Shown: in pieces, positions 11,701-17,373 of the stretch
How the letters are laid out: each line of letters opens with the position of its first letter
How positions within the stretch are numbered: the stretch's first letter is position 1
NCBI GenBank assembly: GCA_021782525.1
Contig: JAJXUY010000007.1
Span: 1 to 22,099 of the forward strand
Source: Acidobacteriota bacterium
Lineage (GTDB): Bacteria; Acidobacteriota; Thermoanaerobaculia; Thermoanaerobaculales; Thermoanaerobaculaceae
Reading direction: 5' to 3'
Length of the DNA stretch: 22,099 nucleotides
Position numbers and translations under genes: made by a program
The notes under the pieces: model-generated
Database searches by the model: none
What the model was told of the DNA's origin: nothing
What the model saw: the letters and a program-made list of their open reading frames with translations, nothing else

Positions 11701-12746
11701 CGCTCACGCTGGGCGGGATCCAAAGCGTCACCGTCCCGATCGCAGCTCCCACGACCGGACCACACACGCTGGAAGCCGTCCTCGAGGCGAGCGGCTCGTC
11801 GCGCGCCGAGACCTCGTTCGTGGTCGGCCGCGGTCTGCCCGATCTCACGGTGGAGCTCGGCGGCGGGCAGGTCGGCGACGCGACCGTCCGGCTCATCGGG
11901 CAGGTGCGCAACGCCGGACAGCAGGAGGCGGCCGCAACCAGCGTGTCGTTCTGGGACGGCGAGCCGGGCGCGGGCGTGCTGCTGCAAGAGGTCCCGACCG
12001 CGGCGCTCGCTCCGGCGGCCAGCGTGTTCGTGCCGGCCGAGGTGACGTTGGCTCGCGGCGAGCACGATGTCTCCGCCTGGGTGAACCCGGCCGGAACGGT
12101 GGCCGAGTTCGACACGGCCAACAACGTCGCCCGGCTGCACGTCACGGTCGGCGAGCTCAGCAACCCCACACCAACCCCGACACCGACGCCCGCGGCGACC
12201 CCGACACCGACCGCCACCCCGACGCCGACCGTCACGGCGACGCCGACGCCCACGTGGACGCCGACGCCGGGCGCGGGCGCGACGCCGACGGCGACGCCGA
12301 CACCCACCCCCACCCCGACGGTGGCGGCGGCCGCCGTGGCGCCGAGCGCACGTGCCTACCGGATCGGCGAGGCGGTCAGCGTCAGCGGCTCCGCGCCCGA
12401 CGGGACGTACTGCGCCACGATCGCCGGCAACGCGGTGTGGACGGTCGGCGCGGCGGCCCCGGCCGGTCCGCTCGCCGTGGCCGACGTCACGGCGAGTGCA
12501 GGGGTGATCCCCGCTACCGTGGTTTGGCCGGCGGCGGCGGCGGGGTCGTACGACGTGCTGCTGATCTCCGGGCCGTGCGGCGCCGGTGGCGTGATCGTCG
12601 CGGCGTCCGACGCCGGGCCGGCGGCGGGGTTCGACGTCGGCGTCTTCTCCGACCCGATCCCGCTGCTGTCGCGCGCGGCGCTGGCGCTGTTCCTGGCGCT
12701 GCTGGCGCTGGCCGGGGCGTGGCTGCTCGGCGGGCGGCGAGCGTAG
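2721..12746 (+). CDS. giant exported protein: zinc-PLC/P1-nuclease-like head, Ig/CARDB modules, FG-GAP repeats, IPTL-type anchor
   Basis: The 3341-residue protein opens with a short export signal (MKREVLVFIIGTLFPLEA). Residues about 20-420 resemble the zinc-dependent phospholipase C / S1-P1 nuclease fold: W23 and H26 after the signal, SLDHF (117-121), HLVEDMGSPQH (H176, D180, H186, then N191) matching the PLC signature H-x3-D-x3-P-x-H, and H199/H204 as further possible ligands. These enzymes cleave phosphoester bonds; the substrate here is unknown. Residues about 539-737 resemble a class I amidotransferase-like fold, but no nucleophile Cys is visible. Many Ig/CARDB-like beta-sandwiches follow, interrupted at about 1610-1990 by FG-GAP/VCBS repeats with Ca-binding loops (DLNEDGADD, DADGDGHLE, DCDGDGRAE, DLNADGATE, DMDSNGALD). 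A CARDB domain (about 3040-3144), a Thr-Pro linker (3149-3200) and an IPTL-type tail (DPIPLLS, about 3313-3341, ending GGRRA) close it. It is probably surface-anchored or released. G+C rises towards the 3' end. Confidence 0.85.
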   Translation: MKREVLVFIIGTLFPLEAIPYEWKPHNSMANQARRLALQFSGDAELVAFLQDLDPKTKVGLGLELDTRAGDEHENAFTDEDHNEGYLDGWSWCPYRERNCSVYTPIGHNKLTQLPCSLDHFSPKLPLPLVAEDATVHARRYFDMAVKLYKAGKCDRRGLKDGYMRGAARALGHAIHLVEDMGSPQHTRPENHGPFPIGHGYSFHEYWTLDAWDSPKEYTKPDGSGKALVGQFQSAAERANDPRDDGLEGLMSTLAKDSQSLLTGSPYEPGRELPLQDLVGLLAKSDLALDWRSIDPVEIPASHWILPFMRINSYPSYGGTSKHETRHTFFLFSATTYPDYLVDANVAPPAEGRITIRSFELAERLWAEPDIRHSNYPVTLDEKIKALITDSTNAAAGVILAFWDEVKNYSCKCKNFTPCDFRPGAVDPDCQHPWSGLTPPGRDTPDDTPGVVATTSTLTAPSVSELSSADISSLWPAIAAVGVEKELPSLVDFGRLMYLFSLGGLADLPEASQEKIAIGVAELEGKYSVNRARPEDDLPKAAHVAVLDNGFADDMAAMLDAFGWTHSRVPLVFDPLALAAGRRVLVIPSGGLYGTSGSPELRERLQAFVEAGGTLVVMAQMRGDDFTSVPTSPGEPLKAYGWFEDQSCWSGNIAVAAAHPLTAPLAAAVVSIPVDGTIEQWPSTATVLLRKKNGGMPAMVAYPLGAGMVIVTTMFEDWGRANGRATAEGDAVTAGLVRWGVSNRADLPLYHWGSGGTIDLPVTIKNLTETDADTVVWSVRTSMGGAVPLRRELQAVSAGTAVPVQVVFTPEEVVGLAPQAPGTLTLAYSLEDSTRSVVAGMPWDPPRPWVVQPDGEVTSFTVEQWPDAVMAGSGLALGLSVASEWAMDGSVLPVHIAVRNDGPDPFSGVVTLSSWQVSPQTIAVSAPAGGLATVDTTFGPLRLTTGHDGLAGGGTILAELRATEGGGVLASMVKNILNNPTLLELSLELDPQQAGVGDELHALGRIVNHSMGAIDLEYEIAFTNRYSPPESSCASAGTGRQRLHIAQDDGAAVTGSFTIATPCVGIIEAELWACFAGDRCWTTGVGWTRRVAATTELPGTQVEVIPGEFDVVAGPAFRIPVRVRNVGMRPITGGVIGLSYLLEVDPPEVRSAPFDLARDAETVIVLDLPLLPGPVRPAYRLTADFTDTYWPQLPDDRVASWRHATRFDLQYGGQLNPIAGFTVPAGATEFVGQFEVENRSSAARRFAVTMEQATLGVHDHREFEVGARQQVPTELRVPVPTTDSYGVWPLTVRITDGALIEHQATINLMHAPPFAWLAVVPDAPSHAPGDRATVRVDIGPGELARPFLVTLELRCEPFGFAETRSVTLTSLARTSEMFAVPVPADFAGGTAPVLVRLRWPDGAEVTAEESLLVPPPRFVVAPMQSSATAGGNAVYGVTNASVTSGSCEVAWTLTEGAGWVMQSTKTVTLDAGQTARVEFPVPTGIRSGTYPVAVAFHTVRDKEFQHLYHELAVTGATAEFSAGTGQSVYVAGQSVDVWAKMVNGAGPIPGATLTLKVIAPEACESDVSPWGVFQGSASRDGTSSWHSKTDAYPPDWFSFVTTAQLPATAALVAEAAGDLNEDGADDLLALNRDGSGLKLVLYAGPDLAQSVALPIPGGSTTAALAALDADGDGHLEVVEADTGDGSALTVRCFSRTLTSRWEARVPTTGDAGQPFPAGGPVAADLDGSGTPSVVVSTGGDVVALTPLGEERWRMRSANPDLAGCFVTGFAAADCDGDGRAEIAVGLRAGDGSHGGVTLLGRGGVLRWLHTTAQPVVGSPVFAGDDRRVVAFVQTPTTVETQSTLTLLDASTGTETAASTAPFRSLAGPAAGDLNADGATEFVVTSDSAQCSACSRGAVALSSGLALLWSRPLSGPPNGSPVLIDMDSNGALDVIVDYVEATQADNLVCTRGTDGTILGDGYFFGGPRAHALPLLVINLDGSCCPGFVSGAAVAIPEMILLPNARALGLGGAPGGKVLWRWEGVASLAADQTWEVAQTTPPKGLYAGRYYLVGDLRNAAGQDLGHAESLFSVVQLTYPAVLLDRLPEACRPDEEIHITGGVANRFKTPSDFVVAFLLDGKEIARTVINVPAGATKPFAQTVGAGAVGLHTMTVRAWPTLAPSSWTAQAHEYRVLTPDLDLWVDAPPVIGLEPFTLLVRLANPTPLALTLEVGLDTSGEAPGPRQRVDLAPAEQVNVPFQRRQDATTTYLVRVGGDISLEIPVQVRAGVVLDPALAGPVDRVSGETVLNFDLANRGELLWEGDLAWALTGATAAGGTVPVAVAGGSSRRIDVPVTLLPGTSTVRLTAGTAAAESTFTAYPEAYGAVSATVPETCVEGNVSALVGVQNLRATTATFAFTIDVTDASSGQTVASERRQWTVAGSGSLAEAVPLALAPGRYRLTTRMDGAQPVGASFAVVPRFAAQLETSFDGPDRDGGMTLVVTARNTGASDLAGRLLVDLPGAVTAQPVTVESGGSATFRTMLDPDALPAGEVALGIRLVTGDGEELARRTTALLITAGAPILASPPSPVVVPAGAIATLAFVVTNTGMQRAHYAVEVGVNDGAVARASAIGDLGGGETRTVTLDLPIPADLPSCQLRGTYTLVAGGTADEPGRTVASDSLRIDVVGLDVTVQTALDRDHVAAGSEITLSLDVSAPGLSAAVPLVAHATYPPFTEQREFELGPGGTTLQFHVPIAVPGGELGFGIAFPSGRVVHLDARTVHEGGGLVEVALDREDYRPGDTVNVAVTLRQAGTLELVGFEWSASLDASGTTSFTIPAGVPFGRHPVSWTFYAGEPAPGVLNGDLFVKVRGPWVRVPMMQAHKEGSDVLLQAAVISDEPLSGLARAWVVGPSGELGAAVEQPITVSAADEVPIELPVPVAPGEPGTHRLFLAIVGDGDRELVRGAVAFDAVGGRVLGVRVDRDAYEPADAVTATVTTQGSGQAALALRLDGAEVATRSLTLGGIQSVTVPIAAPTTGPHTLEAVLEASGSSRAETSFVVGRGLPDLTVELGGGQVGDATVRLIGQVRNAGQQEAAATSVSFWDGEPGAGVLLQEVPTAALAPAASVFVPAEVTLARGEHDVSAWVNPAGTVAEFDTANNVARLHVTVGELSNPTPTPTPTPAATPTPTATPTPTVTATPTPTWTPTPGAGATPTATPTPTPTPTVAAAAVAPSARAYRIGEAVSVSGSAPDGTYCATIAGNAVWTVGAAAPAGPLAVADVTASAGVIPATVVWPAAAAGSYDVLLISGPCGAGGVIVAASDAGPAAGFDVGVFSDPIPLLSRAALALFLALLALAGAWLLGGRRA
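12165..12320 (+). repeat. Thr-Pro-coding low-complexity repeat
   Basis: About 155 bases of CCGACG/CCGACA-type hexamers encode residues 3149-3200 of the giant protein as alternating Pro and Thr with a few Ala, Val and Trp. Such stalks commonly lie between ectodomains and a wall or membrane anchor. The tract is prone to length change by slippage. Confidence 0.85.
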
Positions 12747-13229
12747 GCGCGGCGCCCTCATTCGGGCCGAAGGCGCAGCGCGGCCGGAGGCCCGCACCAC
12801 CGGCAACGCGCGGGCGTTGGCGCGAGCTGGCGGGCGCGGCTCGAGGCCGGGGCGCGGCTGATCGTTCGGGCGGGCGGCGCCGGGCTTCCGGCCCGGGCCC
12901 GGCAACGGACCACCAAGCCGAGATCCTGCGCTGTGGGCGCGTGATCGCAGGGTAGCCAGGCGGCCACCACGCAAGGGCCGGCGCGGGCGACCGAGGTCGC
13001 CGGACGGGTCAGCCCGGCCCAGCGCGGGCGAGCCGGGCTGCGAGGCCCCCCTTGGGCGGTAGGTCGCCGGAGAAGGTGACCGAGAATTTTCCGGGAGGCG
13101 ACGCCGTTCCCCACGTGCGGTCACTGTCTGGTAGGAGCGGTCATCGGTTGCGGCGCGGGCCGGAGCGGCCCGGCTGGCTCCAGGTGGTTCGTGGCTGACG
13201 AAGACGCTGGATGGCGTTCGGACGGCAAC
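12747..13229. other. about 480 bases between two large genes, no gene seen
   Basis: The region is extremely GC-rich and frames across it are extensions of shadows of the giant gene. An inverted repeat with eight-base arms (CAGCCCGG at 13010-13017, CCGGGCTG at 13033-13040, 15-base loop) could fold but has no T-tract, so I do not call it a terminator. No clear -35/-10 pair for the next gene was found. Confidence 0.5.
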
Positions 13230-13237
13230 GGAGGAGG
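13230..13237 (+). promoter_or_regulatory. ribosome-binding site GGAGGAGG deciding the start at 13245
   Basis: GGAGGAGG ends seven bases before the ATG at 13245. The longer alternative, a GTG at 13191, has no such site and would add 18 polar residues ahead of the signal peptide. Confidence 0.8.
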
Positions 13238-13244
13238 ACGGTCG

Positions 13245-16200
13245 ATGCGAGACGAGCGGTGCGTCTGGAGCGAGGTCGTGGACACGGTGCGGCACGGGAT
13301 CGCGGTGGCGGCGGTGATGGCGGCACTGGCGGCTCCGGCGTACGCGGCCGGTCCGTTCACGGTCAACACCACGGCCGACACGAACGACGCCGCCCCCGGC
13401 AACGGGTTGTGCGCCGACGCCGGCGGGCAGTGCAGCCTGCGCGCTGCGATCGAGGAGGCGAGCGCGTCGGGCGGGGCGACGGTGATCACGCTTCCGAGCG
13501 GCACGTACGCCCTCTCGCTCGGCGACCTGATCGTGGGCACCCAGGCCGGCACGACGATCACGGTCAACGGGGCCGGCCCGGGCGCCACGACCATCCGACA
13601 GACGCAGTCCGGTCTCATGGTGTTCCTCGTCAACTTCAGCGTCGACGCGAACGTCGTCTTCAACCTGGCTGGCGTGACCGTCACCGGCGGGAGCGAGAAC
13701 GAGCTCGACCCTAACGGCTTCGGCGGCAACGGCGGGGCCATCCTCGCCGGCGGCAGCTCCACAGCACCGGGGAACGGGGTCACGATCACGAACGTGACGT
13801 TCTCCAACAACTTCTGCAACCCGGTGTCGAACGCGGGGTGCGCCGGCGGCGCCATCGAGATGACCGGCGGCGGCGACCTCACGGTGGCGAACAGCACGTT
13901 CCTCAGCAACGCGGCGGTGACGACCGTGGGCACCGGGTTCGGCGGCGCGATCAACTTCGACAACGGCGCCAACCCGGGCAACGTCACGATCACCAACTCG
14001 ACGTTCGCCAACAACAGCGCGCACAACGGGCAGGGCGGCGCGCTCGCGCTGGCGGGCGGGCCGGGGACGGCGTTCGTCATCACCGGCAACACCTTCACCG
14101 CCAACGCCGGCGGCGCGAGCTCGCAGGGCGGCGCGATCTACCAGCCGACCGGGACGCTCACCGCGCGCTACAACCGCATCGTCGGCAACACCGCCGGCTC
14201 CGGCGGCGGCATCTACGTCGGCAACAACAGCGGCACGACGGCGGATGCGCGCGACAACTGGTGGGGGTGCAACGGCGGCCCCGGGACGGCCGGCTGCGAC
14301 GCGACGTTCCCGGCGACCAGCACCACGCCGCCGCTCGCCTCCGGGCAGCTCGCGTTCGACCCCTGGATCGTGCTCGCGCACTCGGCGAGCCCGGCTACGA
14401 TCCCGATCAACCAGAGCGCGACGCTCACGGCCGGTTTCCTGCAGGACAACCACGGGGCTGCGATCGTCTCCGGGAACCTCGCGGCGTTCGTCGGGGTGCC
14501 GGTGAGATTCCACAACCCCATCCTCGGGGCGATCCTGAACGCGCAACCCGAGGCGATCACCCTCGGCGGGACGGCGTCCGCGACCTACAAGGCCGGGGGG
14601 ACCGGCGGCGCCGGCTCGGCCCAGGCAACCGTCGACAACGCGACCGTCACGGCCAACATCACGGTGCTGCAGCCGCCGGCGATCAGCAAGGGCTTCAGCC
14701 CGGCCACAGTCGCCCCCGGCTCGCCGAGCGCCCTCGCGTTCGGCCTCACGAACCCGAACAGCATCGCGATCGACGCAACCTTCACCGACACCCTACCCAC
14801 CGGGCTGGTCGTCGCCTCGACGCCGGGCATCATCAACGGCTGCGGCGGGACCGTCACGGCCGTGGCGGGCGCCGGCAGCGTCAGCTTCGCCAACGCGGCG
14901 CTCGCCGCCGGCTCGTGCACGATCCAGGTCAAGGTGCAGGCGGCGGTGGACGGCTCGTACTCGAACAGCGTGACGGTCGGCTCCACGGCCGCCGGCACCG
15001 GCAACACCGCGACCGCATTGCTCATCGTGGTCGCGCCGCCGTCGATCACCAAGGCGTTTGGCGGCTCGTCGCTCCCCCTCAACGGCACGACCTCGCTCAC
15101 GCTGACGCTCGTCAACCCGAACACCGCCACGGCACTCACCGGCCTCGCCTTCACCGACACCCTCCCGGCGGGCCTGACCGTCGCGCCGACCCCCGGTCTG
15201 GCCAACACCTGCGGCGGGACGGCCGCTGGAATCGCCGGTTCAGGGAGCGTCTCACTGACCGGCGCTTCCCTCCCCGCGGGCGGCTCGTGCACGGTCTCGC
15301 TCAACGTCGCGGGCACGACCGCCGGGGTGAAGAACAACAGCGTGCAGGTCACCTCGACCGAAGGCGGCACCAGCGGCACCGCGACCGCCTCCCTCACCGT
15401 GGCGAGCCCACCGACGATCGGCAAGGCGTTCGGCACCGCGTCGATTCCCCTCAACGCTACGACCTCACTCACGCTGACGCTCGTCAACCCGAACACCGCC
15501 ACGGGGCTCACCGGCCTCGCCTTCACCGACAACCTCCCGGCGGGCCTGACCGTCGCGCCGACCCCCGGTCTGGCCAACACCTGCGGCGGCACGGCCACTG
15601 GAATCGCCGGTTCAGGGAGCGTTTCGTTGACCGGCGCCTCCCTCGCCAAGGGCGGCTCGTGCGCGGTCTCGCTCAACGTCGAGGGCACGACCGCCGGCGT
15701 GAAGAACAACAGCGTGCAGGTCACCTCGACCGAGGGCGCCGGCAACATCGCGACCGCCTCGCTCACGGTGGTGGACCCACCGACGATCAGCAAGGCGTTC
15801 GGCACCGCGTCGATTTCCCTCAACGCTACGACCTCACTCACGCTGACGCTCGTCAACCCGAACACCGCCACGGTACTCACCGGCCTCGCCTTCACCGACA
15901 CCCTCCCGGCGGGCCTGACCGTCGCGCCGACCCCCGGTCTGGCCAACACCTGCGGCGGCACGGCCGCTGGACTCGCCGGTTCGGGGAGCGTCTCACTGAC
16001 CGGCGCCTCCCTCGCCGCGGCCGGCTCGTGCGCGGTCTCGCTCAACGTCGAGGGCACGACCGCCGGCGTGAAGAACAACAGCGTGCAGGTCACCTCGACC
16101 GAAGGCGGCACCAGCGGCACCGCGACCGCGGCGCTCACCGTGATCGCACCGCCGTCGATCGCCAAGGCGTTCAACCCGGCGGCGATCGCCGTCAACGGGA

Positions 16201-16976
16201 CGAGCACGTTGACGTTCACGCTGACCAACCCGAACGGCGGCACGGTGCTGACCGGCGTCGCGTTCACCGACACGCTGCCGACCGGCCTCACCGTCGCCAC
16301 GTCGAGCGGCACGGCCTGCGGCGGGCCGGTGACGACCACGGCGCCCACCACCATCGCGCTCAGCGGCGCGAGCATCGGGACCGGCGGCCAGTGCCAGTTC
16401 TCCGTGACCGTGACCGGAGCGTCGGCCGGCCAGTACACCAACACGACCGACGCAGTCCCCTCGACCAACGGCGGCACTGGCAACAGCGCGACGGCCACCC
16501 TCGCGGTCGGAGCCCCCGACCTCACCGTCACCAAGAACCACACCGGCGCGTTCGCCCAGGCTGAGGTGGGGGCGCAGTACACGATCACCGCGAGCAACGT
16601 GGGCAGCGCGCCGACCGACGGGACGGCCGTCACGGTGACCGATGCGTTGCCGGCTGGCCTCACGGCGACGGCGATGTCGGGGACCGGGTGGAGCTGCAAT
16701 GTTGGAACGGCGAGCTGCACGCGCAGCGACGCCCTCGCGGCCGGGACGAGCTGTCCCCCGATCACACTCACCGTGACCGTGGCCGCCAACGCTCCGCCGA
16801 GCCTGACGAACACGGTGACGGTCTCGGGCGGGGGCGACGCCAGCCCGGCGAACAACACCGGTAGCGACACAGCCACGATCAGCGCACCGATCCCGCTCCT
16901 CGGGGGACCCGGCCTCGCGGTGTTGATGCTCGCGCTCGTCGCCGTGGGAGCCTTCACCCTGGCGCGGCGGGGATAG
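13245..16976 (+). CDS. CSLREA/beta-helix surface protein with DUF11-like repeats and an IPTL-type anchor
   Basis: From the ATG at 13245 the product has 1243 residues. A signal peptide ends at about residue 34 (ALAAPAYA, cut before AGPF). Residues 35-75 are a CSLREA domain (FTVNTTADTND, then QCSLRAAIEEA). A right-handed beta-helix follows to about 345, with repeated asparagine-rich turns (NSTFLSN, NSTFANNS, GNTFTAN) and the typical ending RDNWWGCNGGPG. After a linking domain come five DUF11/DUF7933-like beta-sandwich repeats, starting near residues 478, 598, 722, 845 and 969. Most carry FTDTLPxGL and a conserved Cys pair (CGG and GGSC) that could form a disulfide. A sixth, more classical DUF11 unit runs from about 1090. 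The tail (IPLLGGPGLAVLML, then a hydrophobic stretch and ARRG) is an IPTL-CTERM variant. It is probably a surface-displayed or adhesive protein; no enzyme signature is seen. Confidence 0.87.
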   Translation: MRDERCVWSEVVDTVRHGIAVAAVMAALAAPAYAAGPFTVNTTADTNDAAPGNGLCADAGGQCSLRAAIEEASASGGATVITLPSGTYALSLGDLIVGTQAGTTITVNGAGPGATTIRQTQSGLMVFLVNFSVDANVVFNLAGVTVTGGSENELDPNGFGGNGGAILAGGSSTAPGNGVTITNVTFSNNFCNPVSNAGCAGGAIEMTGGGDLTVANSTFLSNAAVTTVGTGFGGAINFDNGANPGNVTITNSTFANNSAHNGQGGALALAGGPGTAFVITGNTFTANAGGASSQGGAIYQPTGTLTARYNRIVGNTAGSGGGIYVGNNSGTTADARDNWWGCNGGPGTAGCDATFPATSTTPPLASGQLAFDPWIVLAHSASPATIPINQSATLTAGFLQDNHGAAIVSGNLAAFVGVPVRFHNPILGAILNAQPEAITLGGTASATYKAGGTGGAGSAQATVDNATVTANITVLQPPAISKGFSPATVAPGSPSALAFGLTNPNSIAIDATFTDTLPTGLVVASTPGIINGCGGTVTAVAGAGSVSFANAALAAGSCTIQVKVQAAVDGSYSNSVTVGSTAAGTGNTATALLIVVAPPSITKAFGGSSLPLNGTTSLTLTLVNPNTATALTGLAFTDTLPAGLTVAPTPGLANTCGGTAAGIAGSGSVSLTGASLPAGGSCTVSLNVAGTTAGVKNNSVQVTSTEGGTSGTATASLTVASPPTIGKAFGTASIPLNATTSLTLTLVNPNTATGLTGLAFTDNLPAGLTVAPTPGLANTCGGTATGIAGSGSVSLTGASLAKGGSCAVSLNVEGTTAGVKNNSVQVTSTEGAGNIATASLTVVDPPTISKAFGTASISLNATTSLTLTLVNPNTATVLTGLAFTDTLPAGLTVAPTPGLANTCGGTAAGLAGSGSVSLTGASLAAAGSCAVSLNVEGTTAGVKNNSVQVTSTEGGTSGTATAALTVIAPPSIAKAFNPAAIAVNGTSTLTFTLTNPNGGTVLTGVAFTDTLPTGLTVATSSGTACGGPVTTTAPTTIALSGASIGTGGQCQFSVTVTGASAGQYTNTTDAVPSTNGGTGNSATATLAVGAPDLTVTKNHTGAFAQAEVGAQYTITASNVGSAPTDGTAVTVTDALPAGLTATAMSGTGWSCNVGTASCTRSDALAAGTSCPPITLTVTVAANAPPSLTNTVTVSGGGDASPANNTGSDTATISAPIPLLGGPGLAVLMLALVAVGAFTLARRG
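15036..16148 (+). repeat. three near-identical tandem repeats inside the surface-protein gene
   Basis: Units lie at 15036-15407 (372 bases), 15408-15776 (369) and 15777-16148 (372). They agree at the DNA level even at silent positions; the first and third share an unbroken run of more than 80 bases beginning CTCACCGGCCTCGCCTTCAC. The middle unit differs most, with TEGAGNIATA in place of TEGGTSGTATA and FTDNL in place of FTDTL. The flanking units at about 14676-15035 and from 16149 are related only at protein level. Confidence 0.88.
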
Positions 16977-16991
16977 GCGGGGAACCGGGCT

Positions 16992-17037
16992 CCGGCGACG
17001 CGACGCCGGCGCGGGCCGCCGGTCGATCCCACCGGCG
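16992..17037 (+). terminator. two hairpins after the surface-protein gene, possible terminator
   Basis: CCGGCG (16992-16997) pairs with CGCCGG (17004-17009) over a six-base loop, and CGCCGGT (17017-17023) pairs with ACCGGCG (17031-17037) over seven. Both lie within 61 bases of the stop codon. No T-run follows, and inverted repeats are common in DNA this GC-rich. Confidence 0.25.
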
Positions 17038-17053
17038 CGCGGATTCCCGAGAC

Positions 17054-17269
17054 GTGACCGAGCCGATCGCGGCGGCGGCGCCTGCGATCCGAAAAGGGCG
17101 CGAGTGGACCTTGGCGTTCCGCAGCACGCCAATGGCCGTGAACTGGGACAGCGTCGTCTCCGCCGCCTACCAGGAGCTGATCCCGACGCTGAGCACGAAG
17201 GGGCTCCTGCTGTTCGGCGCGTTGCTGGCGCTGGCCGGGCTGGTGGCGCTGCGCGCCATCCGCGGCTGA
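17054..17269 (+). CDS. very small protein consisting mainly of an IPTL-CTERM sorting signal
   Basis: The frame ends at a TGA at 17267-17269. The C-terminal half reads ELIPTLSTKGLLLFG, a hydrophobic segment of about 20 residues, then RAIRG. This is close to the IPTL-CTERM consensus (IPTLS-x-x-G, membrane span, basic end), closer than the tails of the two large neighbours. A GTG at 17054 gives 71 residues and an ATG at 17132 gives 45; neither has a clear ribosome-binding site, so the start is uncertain. There is no N-terminal signal peptide and almost no ectodomain. It may be a small single-span membrane protein, or the last surviving piece of a larger surface-protein gene. The frame is also open upstream into the previous gene, so chance or decay cannot be excluded. 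Confidence 0.5.
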   Translation: MTEPIAAAAPAIRKGREWTLAFRSTPMAVNWDSVVSAAYQELIPTLSTKGLLLFGALLALAGLVALRAIRG

Positions 17270-17360
17270 CCGGCGAGGGACCGGAGAGCCGGCAGGACGC
17301 CGCGCGGCGTGGCGTGTGCGACGCTGGCGACCGGGGGACGGCCTCGGTAGGGTCCGCCGC

Positions 17361-17367
17361 GGGAGGG
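17361..17367 (+). promoter_or_regulatory. ribosome-binding site GGGAGGG deciding the start at 17374
   Basis: GGGAGGG ends six bases before the ATG at 17374. It selects that start over upstream starts in the same open frame, whose translation shows no family resemblance. Confidence 0.65.
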
Positions 17368-17373
17368 CCGGCG

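Noticed and set aside
12165..12320. CRISPR-like or satellite array
   Set aside because: The hexamer pattern is explained by Thr-Pro codons within an open frame; there are no spacers or constant repeat units.
13191..13244. GTG at 13191 as the start of the CSLREA surface protein
   Set aside because: No ribosome-binding site precedes it, whereas GGAGGAGG stands seven bases before the ATG at 13245.
11145..14546. Minus-strand open frame of 1133 codons
   Set aside because: It lies opposite two well-supported genes and the spacer between them, and its Arg/Gly/Ala-rich translation resembles no protein family; long antisense frames are expected when plus-strand codons end in G or C.
15036..16148. 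Repeats as a mobile element or recombination array
   Set aside because: The units are multiples of three, stay in frame and each encodes one beta-sandwich domain, so they are protein repeats.
17104..17373. Long N-terminal extension of the MBL hydrolase
   Set aside because: It would overlap the small IPTL frame, its residues are not family-like, and the ATG at 17374 has a ribosome-binding site and fits the usual length.
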